In this document: piece after piece, positions 1 to 7,678 of the stretch
Position numbering within the stretch: position 1 is the stretch's first letter
Layout of the letters: the number at the start of each line of letters is the position of its first letter
Source of the DNA: JAFGXT01 sp963677165
GTDB lineage: Bacteria; Verrucomicrobiota; Lentisphaeria; Victivallales; SZUA-371
DNA: 64,000 nt
Direction of reading: 5' to 3'
Assembly: GCA_963677165.2 (NCBI GenBank)
Contig: CAXXSX010000002.1
Span: 1 to 64,000, forward strand
Notes under the pieces: model-generated
The model's database searches: none
What the model was told of the DNA's origin: nothing
Seen by the model: only the letters and a program-made list of their open reading frames with translations
Program-made: the position numbers and the translations under genes

Positions 1-159
1 CATATAGAAACTCGTAGTTTTACCCGCTCCGTTCGGCCCCAGAAGTCCTACAACTTCACCGGCTTTTACATTTAATGAACAGTTATTTACTACCCTTTTC
101 CCGTGATATGCTTTTACCAGGTTTTTTGCTTCTATGAGCAGATCCTGTTGTTCTGTCAT
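1..159 (-). CDS. lptB: LptB, LPS export ABC transporter ATPase (N-terminal part)
   Basis: Only the first 53 codons lie in the window; the gene runs off the left edge. The visible part starts MTEQQDLLIEAKNL and reaches a perfect Walker A motif, GPNGAGKTT, followed by SFYM, which is typical of LptB. LptB is the cytoplasmic ATPase that drives lipopolysaccharide from the inner membrane to the periplasmic bridge. It is the last visible gene of an operon that also carries LptA-like and LptC-like genes, 75 bp after the lptA stop. A family LptF/LptG permease is encoded separately at 45644-46738. The assignment rests on the Walker region plus context; another ABC ATPase is unlikely here. Confidence 0.9.
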   Translation of the reverse strand, partial: MTEQQDLLIEAKNLVKAYHGKRVVNNCSLNVKAGEVVGLLGPNGAGKTTSFYM

Positions 160-234
160 TTATATAACACCTTTCGTCTATAATGTAATTATACAGTCCC
201 GCGGCAATTATAGAAGCCCCGAAAAGTAAATTTT

Positions 235-885
235 TTACTTATTTACATTTTTGAAGTTATCGATTTTAATCGTAGCCCGTTGATTACCTGTCGTTTCATC
301 GCCTTCAACCTTCAATCTTTCAGAATTCAGCCATAAGGTAATTTTCGGTCCGCTGAGCTTATCTCCGGTTCCACGCTGAATTGTCGGATTATCCAGAGTT
401 AACACAATCATATCGGCTTTTACATCGTAAACAGCACGTCCGGCAGTCGCTTTTTGCTCTCCAGCCGCGATGTCTTCCTTGTTATAGAGTTTACGAACAA
501 TTACCACATCACCAGAACAAATAATCTTTTTCAGTTCCTTGCCGCCGCCAAAGCCCATATTACCAGCTTTATTATCTGATTTTTCTTCCGATTCCTTCGA
601 ATCATCCGTTTTGGCTTTATTGTCCAGAAATATCTCCATTTTATGACAGTTAATCGTCATAGATGGGTCATCGACAACAACATGCCCGGTAAATACCGCA
701 ATATTACTCTTAAAATCAATATCCATGGAATCAGCGGTTATTGAAGTTGGCTTTTTCGGAACATTATCATCTGAACGCTCTTTTGCCAGCTTTGACAAAG
801 AAAACTGAGCGCAGGCATCATTCACTCCCGCGGCCAGAAGACATCCAGTTATAGTATAAAACAGCAGTTTCCCCATTTTTTTCAT
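235..885 (-). CDS. lptA: LptA/OstA-type periplasmic LPS transport protein
   Basis: A 216-residue secreted protein. Residues 1-26 are a signal peptide ending near ACAQ. The following OstA-like domain contains ITADSMDIDFKSNIAVFTGHVVV and later ADMIVLTLDNPTIQRG, the repeating beta-jellyroll pattern of LptA, which bridges LPS across the periplasm. A charged Lys/Glu/Asp-rich insertion (about residues 92-108) interrupts the domain. Family proteins are usually about 185 residues, so the insertion explains the extra length. It follows the LptC-like gene by 2 bp and precedes lptB, the order seen in many Gram-negative bacteria. ATG at 885 is used; an in-frame ATG three codons later is also possible. 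Confidence 0.85.
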   Translation of the reverse strand: MKKMGKLLFYTITGCLLAAGVNDACAQFSLSKLAKERSDDNVPKKPTSITADSMDIDFKSNIAVFTGHVVVDDPSMTINCHKMEIFLDNKAKTDDSKESEEKSDNKAGNMGFGGGKELKKIICSGDVVIVRKLYNKEDIAAGEQKATAGRAVYDVKADMIVLTLDNPTIQRGTGDKLSGPKITLWLNSERLKVEGDETTGNQRATIKIDNFKNVNK

Positions 886-887
886 AA

Positions 888-1487
888 TTATTTATCCTGT
901 TTGCTGGTATTTGTTTCAGTTTTAGATGCCGGTTTTACGGCTTTATTCTTATCATTTTTCTGGTTACGAAAAAACTCCGGTCTTAATATGACTTTGACAT
1001 TCTTACGAATATGAAGCTCTTTCGAAAAATAACTTCCGTCAAACCCCACTCCATCAACATCAAGCATTCGTGATCTGAACTTAATCATCTTATCACTGCT
1101 GATCGTCTGGTTGTTACGGTTATAAATGGCTTCAATCGAATATATAAGAGCCTCACAGTGCGGCAATTGCCGCCAGAACTCATATACGTCCAATCGACCA
1201 GTCCCAATCTCATATAATTTCAAATCCTTTAGATCTTTGATATTATCAATATCCTTGACATTGTTTTTCACCATATCAAGCAGTACATCATTCAAGAAAA
1301 TATTTATGCCGGAGGAATGCCCGCTCTTACCATAAACAATGAACATCAGCTTTCCTGTACCAACCTCATACTGCGGGGCTTTGAAATCCACAAATGTCGC
1401 AGCCGCACCATCGTCAGCAAAAACACCAAACGCGACGCTAAACAGCATCATACAGCAAAGAAAAAATATCCTTATCAGTCTCTTCAA
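888..1487 (-). CDS. LptC-like LPS transport protein
   Basis: A 199-residue exported protein with a hydrophobic N-terminus ending near FGVFADDG, which looks more like a cleavable signal peptide than the uncleaved anchor usual in LptC. The C-terminal half carries GVGFDGSYFSKELHIRKNV, which resembles the LptC/LptA jellyroll edge motif, and the tail is Lys-rich. The start is TTG at 1487, overlapping the kdsC stop as TTGA, so translation is probably coupled. The LptC role is inferred mainly from position between kdsC and lptA; sequence similarity alone is weak. Confidence 0.6.
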   Translation of the reverse strand: MKRLIRIFFLCCMMLFSVAFGVFADDGAAATFVDFKAPQYEVGTGKLMFIVYGKSGHSSGINIFLNDVLLDMVKNNVKDIDNIKDLKDLKLYEIGTGRLDVYEFWRQLPHCEALIYSIEAIYNRNNQTISSDKMIKFRSRMLDVDGVGFDGSYFSKELHIRKNVKVILRPEFFRNQKNDKNKAVKPASKTETNTSKQDK

Positions 1488-1990
1488 GATACGTATCTCT
1501 CCATCAGTTTATTCCATTTTCCCTGCTCTTTCAACAGCATTTCAGTTATTTCACGAACTGCACCAGAGCCACCGGGAAGCGTTGTCCGAAAATCACAGAA
1601 ATCATCCATCATTGCCGGAGCATCCGCAACAGTAACTCCAATACCTGACTGAACCAGAACCGGAATATCAACAACATCATCCCCCATATAAAGGCATTCT
1701 TCCGCCTTGAGTTGCTGTTCCTTGAGCAATTCTGTAAATGCCGCGCATTTATCCTTTTTTCCCTCATAAAGGAAATCAAGTCCGAGTTCTTCTGCCCGGG
1801 TACGATTTGCATCCGAGCTGCGTCCTGACAAAATACCAACCTTGATTCCGGCTCTCATTGCCAGTTTCAAGCCGTGCCCGTCACGAACATGAAAAAACTT
1901 CACCTCGGTACTGCCGCAATAACCAATTCTGCCATCGGTCAGTACACCATCTATATCAAGCACAATAGCCTTTATCGCTTGCCAGTTCAT
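1484..1990 (-). CDS. kdsC: KdsC, 3-deoxy-D-manno-octulosonate 8-phosphate phosphatase
   Basis: A 168-residue HAD-family phosphatase that dephosphorylates Kdo-8-phosphate in the cytoplasm. HAD motif I is VLDIDGVLTDG at residues 10-20, motif II is ILSGRSS, and motif III/IV is YMGDDVVDIPVL. Length matches the family, with no cap domain. An AAGGA ribosome-binding site precedes the ATG at 1990. The start lies 35 nt inside the end of kdsA; the HAD motif begins only a few residues in, so a much shorter protein would be impaired and the overlap is probably real. Part of the Kdo/LPS operon. Confidence 0.95.
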   Translation of the reverse strand: MNWQAIKAIVLDIDGVLTDGRIGYCGSTEVKFFHVRDGHGLKLAMRAGIKVGILSGRSSDANRTRAEELGLDFLYEGKKDKCAAFTELLKEQQLKAEECLYMGDDVVDIPVLVQSGIGVTVADAPAMMDDFCDFRTTLPGGSGAVREITEMLLKEQGKWNKLMERYVS

Positions 1991-2786
1991 AAATTTCCTT
2001 GACTTCTCTTATTACAGTTCTTGCCTCTTTAAAACTCAGTGAGTTTGGGCCGTCGGATAAAGCTTTTGCTGGATCAGGATGGACCTCAGCAAACAATGCG
2101 TCAATCCCCACTGCCGCTGCCGCACGCGCCAGCGGACGAATGAACTGCCGCTGTCCGCCGGAAGCATTCCCTAAACCACCAGGAAGTTGAACGGAATGAG
2201 TTGCGTCAAAGACCACCGGCACTCCAATTTCACGCATCGTCTGCAGTGATCTCATATCAACCACCAGATTACGATACCCGAATGTAGTTCCACGCTCCGT
2301 AAGCATAACTTTGTCATTACCGGTAGATTTGACTTTTTCTACTGCTCCAGCCATATCTTCAGGAGCCATAAATTGTCCTTTTTTGATATTTACGGGAAGT
2401 CCGGTTTCGCCACATGCCACCAACAGGTCTGTCTGACGACACAGGAAAGCGGGAATCTGAAGTATATCCGCCACTTCCGCCACTGCTGCCACTTCGGCAG
2501 TTTCGTGAATATCGGTAACGACAGGCAGATTAAGTTCGCTTTTTACAGCTTCAAGAATCTTTAATCCATCCGCCATACCATGTCCACGAAATGATTTTAC
2601 GGATGAGCGGTTGGCCTTATCATAGGATGCTTTAAAAACATACTGGATGTTCAATTCCGAACACAAAGCTTTCAGAAAAGTAGCGATCTCAAGACATATT
2701 TCCTTGCTTTCGGCTACACACGGTCCCCCCAGCAAGGTAAACTCCCGACCAATAACCAGATTTTTACCAATTTTTATATAATTCAT
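1956..2786 (-). CDS. kdsA: KdsA, Kdo-8-phosphate synthase
   Basis: A 276-residue TIM-barrel enzyme condensing arabinose 5-phosphate and phosphoenolpyruvate into Kdo 8-phosphate. Diagnostic stretches are LLGGPCVAESKE near the N-terminus, FKASYDKANRSS, LPVVTDIHE, LQIPAFLCRQTDLL, MLTERGTTFGYRNLVVDMR, VVFDATHSVQLPGG and LFAEVHPDP. Length is close to the usual 280. The gene lies between kdsB (82 bp upstream) and kdsC (35 nt overlap), so the Kdo pathway is clustered except for the transferase and the arabinose-phosphate isomerase, which are not in the window. Confidence 0.97.
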   Translation of the reverse strand: MNYIKIGKNLVIGREFTLLGGPCVAESKEICLEIATFLKALCSELNIQYVFKASYDKANRSSVKSFRGHGMADGLKILEAVKSELNLPVVTDIHETAEVAAVAEVADILQIPAFLCRQTDLLVACGETGLPVNIKKGQFMAPEDMAGAVEKVKSTGNDKVMLTERGTTFGYRNLVVDMRSLQTMREIGVPVVFDATHSVQLPGGLGNASGGQRQFIRPLARAAAAVGIDALFAEVHPDPAKALSDGPNSLSFKEARTVIREVKEIYELASDKGYCA

Positions 2787-2867
2787 TGTCGTTCCGTTGT
2801 TTAATGTTATTCCAAGCTGCTAAGATATCACGTCCCCCATAAATATCAAACTGGAATATATATCTAC

Positions 2868-3614
2868 TTAGACATTCATTTGACGGATTTTGTTCCGTGC
2901 TTCTTCCAAATCTTCCGGAGTATCCACTCCAATACTTTCGACTTCACTAATCAGCACAAATATTTTGATTCCGTTTTCAATCGCCCTAAGCTGCTCAAGT
3001 TTCTCACATTTCTCCAGCTTTCCTTCCGGAAGTTTTACATATTTCTTCAGAACATCATATCTGTATGCGTATATTCCCCAGTGCCAATAGGCAGGTGTAT
3101 CCTCTCCACTTTCACGTAGATATGGAATCATTGAACGACTGAAATATAATGCATTTCCAGTTTCGTCAAAAACAACTTTAACTTTGTTCGGATCCTTTTC
3201 CAATTCCGCGCGAGAACGTTGAACCGCCACTGTTCCCATTTCAACCGTCGGGTCATTCTGCATATATTCAATAAGTTTATCTACCATAACCACCGGAATT
3301 AATGGTTCATCGCCTTGAATATTTATAATAATATCATTATCAGAACAACCGATTTTTTCAGCGGCCTCGCAAATACGGTCAGATCCGGAAGGGTGATCCA
3401 CAGAAGTCATCACGACATGTCCACCAAACCCTTTTACCGCGTCAAAGATTCTTGTATCATCAGTTGCCACAACCGTTTCATCAACATTCGACTCAGTCCC
3501 TTTTTCATACACCCACTGAATAAGGGGTTTCCCTTCAAGATCAGCAAGGATTTTACCCGGGAAACGCACACTGGCATACCGGGCGGGAATAATTGCGATT
3601 ACTTTTCTACTCAC
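2868..3614 (-). CDS. kdsB: KdsB, CMP-Kdo synthetase
   Basis: A 248-residue cytidylyltransferase that activates Kdo as CMP-Kdo. It begins with the nucleotide-binding motif IAIIPARYASVRFPGK and contains NIQGDEPLIP, YFSRSMIPYLRE, HWGIYAYR and LEQLRAIENG, all characteristic of KdsB. Length is typical. The ATG at 3614 lies 8 nt inside the upstream heptose kinase gene, which suggests coupling. Cytoplasmic, part of the LPS core operon. Confidence 0.96.
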   Translation of the reverse strand: MSRKVIAIIPARYASVRFPGKILADLEGKPLIQWVYEKGTESNVDETVVATDDTRIFDAVKGFGGHVVMTSVDHPSGSDRICEAAEKIGCSDNDIIINIQGDEPLIPVVMVDKLIEYMQNDPTVEMGTVAVQRSRAELEKDPNKVKVVFDETGNALYFSRSMIPYLRESGEDTPAYWHWGIYAYRYDVLKKYVKLPEGKLEKCEKLEQLRAIENGIKIFVLISEVESIGVDTPEDLEEARNKIRQMNV

Positions 3615-4638
3615 TTTTATCTGTCTCCACAGTAATATTTTTCAATAGTTCCTCTTTCGTAACCGTTACTGTTCCAACCTTTCCGACCACAATACCGGCA
3701 GCATAATTTCCTATTTGGGCAGCTTCAACATTGGAAGCGCCTCCGCAAAGAGCAAGAGTAAATGCCGAAATAAGCGTATCTCCAGCACCGGATACATCGA
3801 AAACTTCCTGCGCCCGGGTTGGAATAATAGTTAGATTGCGTTTACGATCAAACAAAGCCAGCCCCTGAGCGGAAAGAGAAATCAACAGGCAATCCGGCTG
3901 CCACTCATCAAGTAGAATCTCGGCCACTTCATGCAGTGATTTATCTTCTTCCGGAGAAACCGAACAGTTACTATCCAAAACACGTCCCGCCATGGCATAT
4001 GCTTCCGGACGGTTTGGTTTCATCACAGTCAATCCCTTGATCTTCATTTGATTGCGTGGATTCGGATCAAGTGCGGCAATAACGCCGGCAGTCCTGGCGG
4101 CATCGGCTAAACTTTGCACCATTTCTTCATCCAGCAGACCTTTGGCGTAATCTTCAAATATAACAGCATCTATCGCTTTATTTTCGATCAGTTTAAGCAT
4201 ATCAGCAACAAGATTCTTTCTAATATCAACGCCAACTGGGAAAATATCTTCATAATCAATTCGAAGCAACTGCTGGGAAGAGGCGATCACCCGTTGTTTT
4301 TCAATTGTACGCCGAGATGAATCACGAATAATGCCGTTAGCGTCAATGCCGTACTTTGCCAGCAATTCATTCATATTATCAGCATTGGCGTCGCATCCGG
4401 TCACCCCAAAAGCATTAACTCCTCCACCAAGGGTAACTATATTACGCATTACATTAGCTGCACCGCCAAGACAACTGCTCTGCCGGGTAACGTGGACAAC
4501 GGGAATCGGAGCCTCCGGGGAAATTCTGGTTGCGTTGCCTCTAATATAAACATCAAGGATCAAGTCGCCTACTACCGCGACCTTTTTCCCGCCGAACATT
4601 CCAACAATATCGGCAAGTCTGTCTGATTTCATATTCAT
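3607..4638 (-). CDS. rfaE1: D-glycero-beta-D-manno-heptose-7-phosphate kinase (kinase-only RfaE/HldE)
   Basis: A 343-residue PfkB-family sugar kinase. VAVVGDLILDVYIRG and RISPEAPIPVVHV are diagnostic of the RfaE kinase domain; CLGGAANV, FEDYAKGLL, DPNPRN, TVMKPNRPEA and the catalytic FDVSGAGDTLISAF follow. The adenylyltransferase half of bifunctional HldE (about 475 residues) is absent, so this is the stand-alone kinase form and a separate RfaE2/HldC must be encoded elsewhere. It makes heptose 1,7-bisphosphate for LPS inner core. The gene starts 16 bp after a small membrane protein gene and overlaps kdsB by 8 nt. Confidence 0.93.
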   Translation of the reverse strand: MNMKSDRLADIVGMFGGKKVAVVGDLILDVYIRGNATRISPEAPIPVVHVTRQSSCLGGAANVMRNIVTLGGGVNAFGVTGCDANADNMNELLAKYGIDANGIIRDSSRRTIEKQRVIASSQQLLRIDYEDIFPVGVDIRKNLVADMLKLIENKAIDAVIFEDYAKGLLDEEMVQSLADAARTAGVIAALDPNPRNQMKIKGLTVMKPNRPEAYAMAGRVLDSNCSVSPEEDKSLHEVAEILLDEWQPDCLLISLSAQGLALFDRKRNLTIIPTRAQEVFDVSGAGDTLISAFTLALCGGASNVEAAQIGNYAAGIVVGKVGTVTVTKEELLKNITVETDKSE

Positions 4639-4653
4639 TTCTTCTGTTTGGTT

Positions 4654-5136
4654 TTATTGCTGCTCGGATTCACTTACGGGCTCAAGCGGCTTAAACAGCC
4701 GTTTAAGAACCGGACCCGCTTCAATAGTTTCTTCATGACTGTATTGATTCTTTTCAGAAAGAAATTTATGACAGGCCGCATAGTCCTGCAGTACATCATA
4801 GATATCCATAATTTGAGAACGGCTCATCTGAACACGATATTTTCTGATATATCTGGCCAAATCATCAAGCTGTTTTATTGCCAGCTTAACTTCATCTTTC
4901 TGCCGCGCAGAAATCGACTTTCCCTCAAGGTTTTCAAATTTACCTCTTAAGTCATCCTCCAGCATCACCATCTTCTGACGCGCTACTTCTTCATCCCAGA
5001 GATACTCCGACCGAAGCTGAACCGGCAACCACAAGATAAGAATCAACTCACCGACAATTGCCAAAATCAGCAATATAACCGCAAGCGATGTTACATAATC
5101 CCGTTTAAAAGGAGCAGACTGCAGTGCCTTATCCAA
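4654..5136 (-). CDS. Small single-pass membrane protein, unknown function
   Basis: A 160-residue protein, not recognised. One strong hydrophobic segment at about residues 17-40 (VTSLAVILLILAIVGELILI) follows a short positively charged N-terminus, and the rest is a hydrophilic, largely helical region rich in Glu/Lys with likely coiled-coil character. It is probably anchored in the inner membrane. As the first visible gene of the LPS operon, 16 bp before the heptose kinase, it may act in envelope assembly, but nothing in the sequence shows a reaction. Confidence 0.7.
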   Translation of the reverse strand: MDKALQSAPFKRDYVTSLAVILLILAIVGELILILWLPVQLRSEYLWDEEVARQKMVMLEDDLRGKFENLEGKSISARQKDEVKLAIKQLDDLARYIRKYRVQMSRSQIMDIYDVLQDYAACHKFLSEKNQYSHEETIEAGPVLKRLFKPLEPVSESEQQ

Positions 5137-5306
5137 AGATTATTCTCCATATAAAATATTATTAATTTCAGGTTCGACTAACAAAGTTTTAATTTAATCC
5201 GGAAATCCGGTTTTGCAATTATTCACAGAACGAATTAATCCGAATTTGAATTATGAGCAATCCGGCAGTATAGTTTTTTAGTTTAGCAGAAGGTTTGATA
5301 TCAATT

Positions 5307-5579
5307 ATGGCTGAAAAAACTGTGACCGTAAAAAATCGTGATGGCATCCACTGTCGCCCGTCAAGTGCAATCATGAACGCCGCTTTGGAGTTTTCCGACA
5401 CCGAATTTACCATCAGAACTGACAAAGGAGAATCTGACCTGGGAAGTATTCTATCTCTCCTCTCTCTTGGCCTCCAACGTGGTGACGATGTTACAGTAGT
5501 AACTTCGGGCAAACAGGATCAGGAAGCCTGCGATAAAATTGCTGAGCTCTTCGAATTTGAATTTGACTTTCCACGCTGA
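5307..5579 (+). CDS. ptsH: HPr-family phosphocarrier protein
   Basis: A 90-residue HPr. Starting at the ATG at 5307 places the active-site histidine exactly at residue 15 in DGIHCRPSS (G13-I-H15-C-R17-P18). A serine at residue 47 in LGSILSLLSLG aligns with the regulatory Ser46 of Gram-positive HPr, so HPr-kinase control is possible. An AGAAGG site lies 13 nt upstream; a TTG at 5295 would put the histidine at 19 and is less likely. HPr relays phosphate in the PEP:sugar phosphotransferase system or serves purely regulatory phosphorylation; no other PTS gene is in the window. Confidence 0.9.
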   Translation: MAEKTVTVKNRDGIHCRPSSAIMNAALEFSDTEFTIRTDKGESDLGSILSLLSLGLQRGDDVTVVTSGKQDQEACDKIAELFEFEFDFPR

Positions 5580-5583
5580 TTGT

Positions 5584-5603
5584 TATTTTGTTCGAACAAA
5601 ATA
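5584..5603. terminator. Perfect 20-bp palindrome after the HPr gene
   Basis: TATTTTGTTCGAACAAAATA is a perfect inverted repeat starting 5 bp after the HPr stop, between convergent genes (HPr and the phage-type repressor). It could act as a bidirectional terminator-like hairpin, though it lacks a T-tract beyond the stem. The GTTCGAAC core also resembles an SOS-type operator, so a protein-binding site is the alternative. Confidence 0.5.
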
Positions 5604-5686
5604 GAGGAAGCAACAAACTATCGCTTAGCGCAAAGGGTTTCTTTGGAACGTGTTTAGATATATAACAAAACCGCTCTTAAAATACT

Positions 5687-6520
5687 TCACTTCTCTCCCG
5701 GAGGGCAGTATTTATCTTTCGACTCGGCAACAGCATACTGTTGCTCAATCTCTGCTGATTCATAATTGATATGCTGACGGAATTTCTGTGCTCGTCTTCC
5801 CTTTCTAAGATCAATGGTCGCTTCCAGAACGGGATACATCCATTGAATATAACCAGGATTTTCCGAACAGTGCCATTCAAGCCCATCGCCGGAATCATTT
5901 ACTGAATCAAGCATAATCGTATTGCCACGACGGTAATAGCGCTTTACAACCACAAGACCGTCACGCAGTTTGGCGGCAACAATATCACCCCGCTGCGGAA
6001 ATTCACCTCCCGCAACAAGTATCATTGTTCCATCGGGAAAATCAGGTGATAAAGCATCACCATCTATGCTCAAAGCAAAATATCCGGGGCGTATCTCATG
6101 CGCAAACATGGCAATTTCATCCGAACAATCCCGCGCATAATCATCAATCGGCTCAATCGCCGGTTCATATCCAGCCGCCTGGTCAAATGACATCACCGGA
6201 ACACAGCCTAAACTTATCGCAGCTTGCATCCCGTCATCTCTTTCACGGTCAATCCCGGCAATATTATTTTGTTCTCCGGACAGCACACTTACCATTGATC
6301 CAAAGTACAATTTTTTTAATTCCTCTAAATTTTTGTTGCTGGGCGAGGCAAGAGATATTACTTTCAGAAATTTATCCAGAGGAAAAGGAATTCTTCCATT
6401 CAGCATTTGTGACAAAGATGGCGGTTTTATACCAAGAAATTCAGCGACATCCTTCTGTTTCAGTCTTTTGCCTTTCAGCAGATCCTTGATTAAAAGGCCT
6501 GTCTTCTGTTTATCATCCAT
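5687..6520 (-). CDS. CI/LexA-like phage repressor with an inactive-looking S24 peptidase domain
   Basis: A 277-residue protein with an N-terminal helix-turn-helix (about residues 18-45: LKQKDVAEFLGIKPPSLSQM) and a C-terminal peptidase S24-like domain (about 110-215). The self-cleavage dipeptide is present (A116-G117 in SFDQAAGYEP) and the general-base lysine is K193 in VVVKRYY, but the nucleophile position of the usual GDSM motif reads GDALSP, giving A156 in place of serine. Such a repressor should bind DNA but not autocleave. It is divergent from a Cro-like gene, with three matching operators between. It is the probable lysogeny-type repressor of the adjoining phage-derived island. Confidence 0.85.
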   Translation of the reverse strand: MDDKQKTGLLIKDLLKGKRLKQKDVAEFLGIKPPSLSQMLNGRIPFPLDKFLKVISLASPSNKNLEELKKLYFGSMVSVLSGEQNNIAGIDRERDDGMQAAISLGCVPVMSFDQAAGYEPAIEPIDDYARDCSDEIAMFAHEIRPGYFALSIDGDALSPDFPDGTMILVAGGEFPQRGDIVAAKLRDGLVVVKRYYRRGNTIMLDSVNDSGDGLEWHCSENPGYIQWMYPVLEATIDLRKGRRAQKFRQHINYESAEIEQQYAVAESKDKYCPPGEK

Positions 6521-6585
6521 TATTTATTCCTCAGCTAATATGCTCTATTCACACCATCACAACCACCGCCACACATGAATATATA

Positions 6586-6601
6586 TAAGGTAAAAACCTA
6601 A
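6586..6601. promoter_or_regulatory. Operator 1 of the repressor/Cro-like switch
   Basis: TAAGGTAAAAACCTAA, a 16-bp dyad fitting TTAGGTNNNNACCTAA, 65 bp upstream of the repressor start. Its centre is 21 bp (two helical turns) from that of operator 2. Found by eye as one of three copies between the divergent genes. Confidence 0.7.
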
Positions 6602-6606
6602 TTTTT

Positions 6607-6622
6607 CAAGCATAAAACCTAA
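6607..6622. promoter_or_regulatory. Operator 2 of the repressor/Cro-like switch
   Basis: CAAGCATAAAACCTAA. The right half-site ACCTAA is perfect and the left half is degenerate, so this is the weakest copy. Placed exactly two helical turns from operator 1. Confidence 0.6.
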
Positions 6623-6681
6623 TTTTCTCACCCTTTTCCCCAAAACAATCCTTGAATAATTAGTATAAAAAGACAAATTAA

Positions 6682-6697
6682 TTAGGTAATAAGCTAA
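6682..6697. promoter_or_regulatory. Operator 3 of the repressor/Cro-like switch
   Basis: TTAGGTAATAAGCTAA, matching the dyad TTAGGTNNNNACCTAA with one change in the right half. It ends 17 bp before the Cro-like start codon, so bound protein would block that gene's transcription or early elongation. Confidence 0.7.
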
Positions 6698-6714
6698 CTT
6701 AAAGAGGTACAAAC

Positions 6715-6900
6715 ATGTCCAAGCTCAAAGAAGTACGCCGCAAAAGAAAACTTAAACAAAATGAATTAGCACGAATAATCGGAGTAACCCCAGCCTCTGT
6801 ATGCGAATTAGAGAAGAAAGGAGTTTACAACATAAGAACAGCCACAAAATACGCCAGAGGACTCTACTGCGACCCCGTAATGATCTTGGAATTCAATTAG
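6715..6900 (+). CDS. Small Cro-like XRE-family regulator
   Basis: A 61-residue protein that is almost entirely one helix-turn-helix: RKLKQNELARIIGVTPASVCELEKKG at about residues 10-35. It is divergent from the CI-like repressor and lies 17 bp after the third operator, the layout of a phage genetic switch. An AGAGG site precedes the ATG. The Cro-like role is inferred from position and size; direct evidence is only the DNA-binding fold. Confidence 0.8.
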   Translation: MSKLKEVRRKRKLKQNELARIIGVTPASVCELEKKGVYNIRTATKYARGLYCDPVMILEFN

Positions 6901-7030
6901 GTATTCAACAAATATAGTATTATATATTAAGCTATCATAAATATTATATTATCAATAAATTCATATAAAAACTGGGCTAAAGTTGACAAATATAAGCTTT
7001 ATTACAAGCAGGAAAGTTGGAGAAAAAAAC

Positions 7031-7630
7031 ATGAAATGCTATGGAAACTACAATAAACGTTCAAAAAAATGTACCAAATGTGAAATGTCAAAGTATTGTG
7101 CGGAAGCAGCTGATCCAGAGCTACTTAGCAACAGTCAAACCAGTTATGAAAAAATCGATTACGCGGAAGAATTCGCAGACCAGCCGAATACAGGAAACCA
7201 AAGCATCAAACCGGAAGTAATGTACTACTCCCACAAAGACATGCTTGAACTTATTTCGTTTATGGTTTGCATGGACTCGCAAACGCTTCAAATTCTTGAT
7301 AAAAAACTAAACGATCCGACGGTATCGTTTTCAGATATGGCTCGGGATATGAAAGTCTCTCGCCAGGCAGTACATAAATACGTAAAAAAAAGGTGCGAGG
7401 AAATACCTGAACTCGAACCGCTGCTAAGAAATCGGCAGAATAAACTAAAACAGGGTGGAACCCGTAATTTCATGGAGACAGTATGTCAGATCAAACAAAC
7501 ATTCAGGAAGAAATCAGAAAAGCAGAACACCAACTTGGACTCCTCAGGGACATTGAAGTTCTTGACGCAGAGTTTAGACTTATCAAGAATGAGTATCTAC
7601 AGAGGCGTCGGGAACTGTGTGAACGACTAA
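7031..7630 (+). CDS. Cys-cluster plus helix-turn-helix regulatory protein of the phage island
   Basis: A 199-residue protein starting at ATG 7031, chosen because GGAG lies 8 nt upstream; an in-frame TTG at 6983 has no good site. The N-terminus carries four cysteines in CYGNYNKRSKKCTKCEMSKYC (residues 3-23), probably a small zinc or Fe-S site. A helix-turn-helix follows at about residues 98-125 (SFSDMARDMKVSRQAVHKYV). The final 50 residues overlap the next gene in another frame and look low in coding character, so the natural stop may have been lost. Possibly an activator for the downstream terminase genes; function unproven. Confidence 0.65.
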   Translation: MKCYGNYNKRSKKCTKCEMSKYCAEAADPELLSNSQTSYEKIDYAEEFADQPNTGNQSIKPEVMYYSHKDMLELISFMVCMDSQTLQILDKKLNDPTVSFSDMARDMKVSRQAVHKYVKKRCEEIPELEPLLRNRQNKLKQGGTRNFMETVCQIKQTFRKKSEKQNTNLDSSGTLKFLTQSLDLSRMSIYRGVGNCVND

Positions 7631-7671
7631 CCAACGCGGAAAAACTTATTCCCGAAAACTGCAAAGCATAA
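7483..7671 (+). CDS. Small coiled-coil protein overlapping the upstream regulator
   Basis: A 62-residue, strongly helical, charged protein (ROLE unknown) with heptad-like spacing in EEIRKAEHQLGLLRDIEVLD and RRRELCERLTNAEKL. GGAG sits 5 nt before the ATG at 7483, so initiation is well supported. It overlaps the last 148 nt of the preceding gene in a different frame, and this frame looks like the real one for that stretch. It ends just before a terminator. Not recognised beyond a coiled coil; small phage proteins of this type are common. Confidence 0.65.
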   Translation: MSDQTNIQEEIRKAEHQLGLLRDIEVLDAEFRLIKNEYLQRRRELCERLTNAEKLIPENCKA

Positions 7672-7678
7672 CATACAC

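Noticed and set aside
6983..7030. An upstream TTG start and TTGACA box before the Cys/HTH regulator
   Set aside because: The TTG lacks a ribosome-binding site, and no -10 box lies at the right distance from TTGACA; ATG 7031 has GGAG at good spacing.
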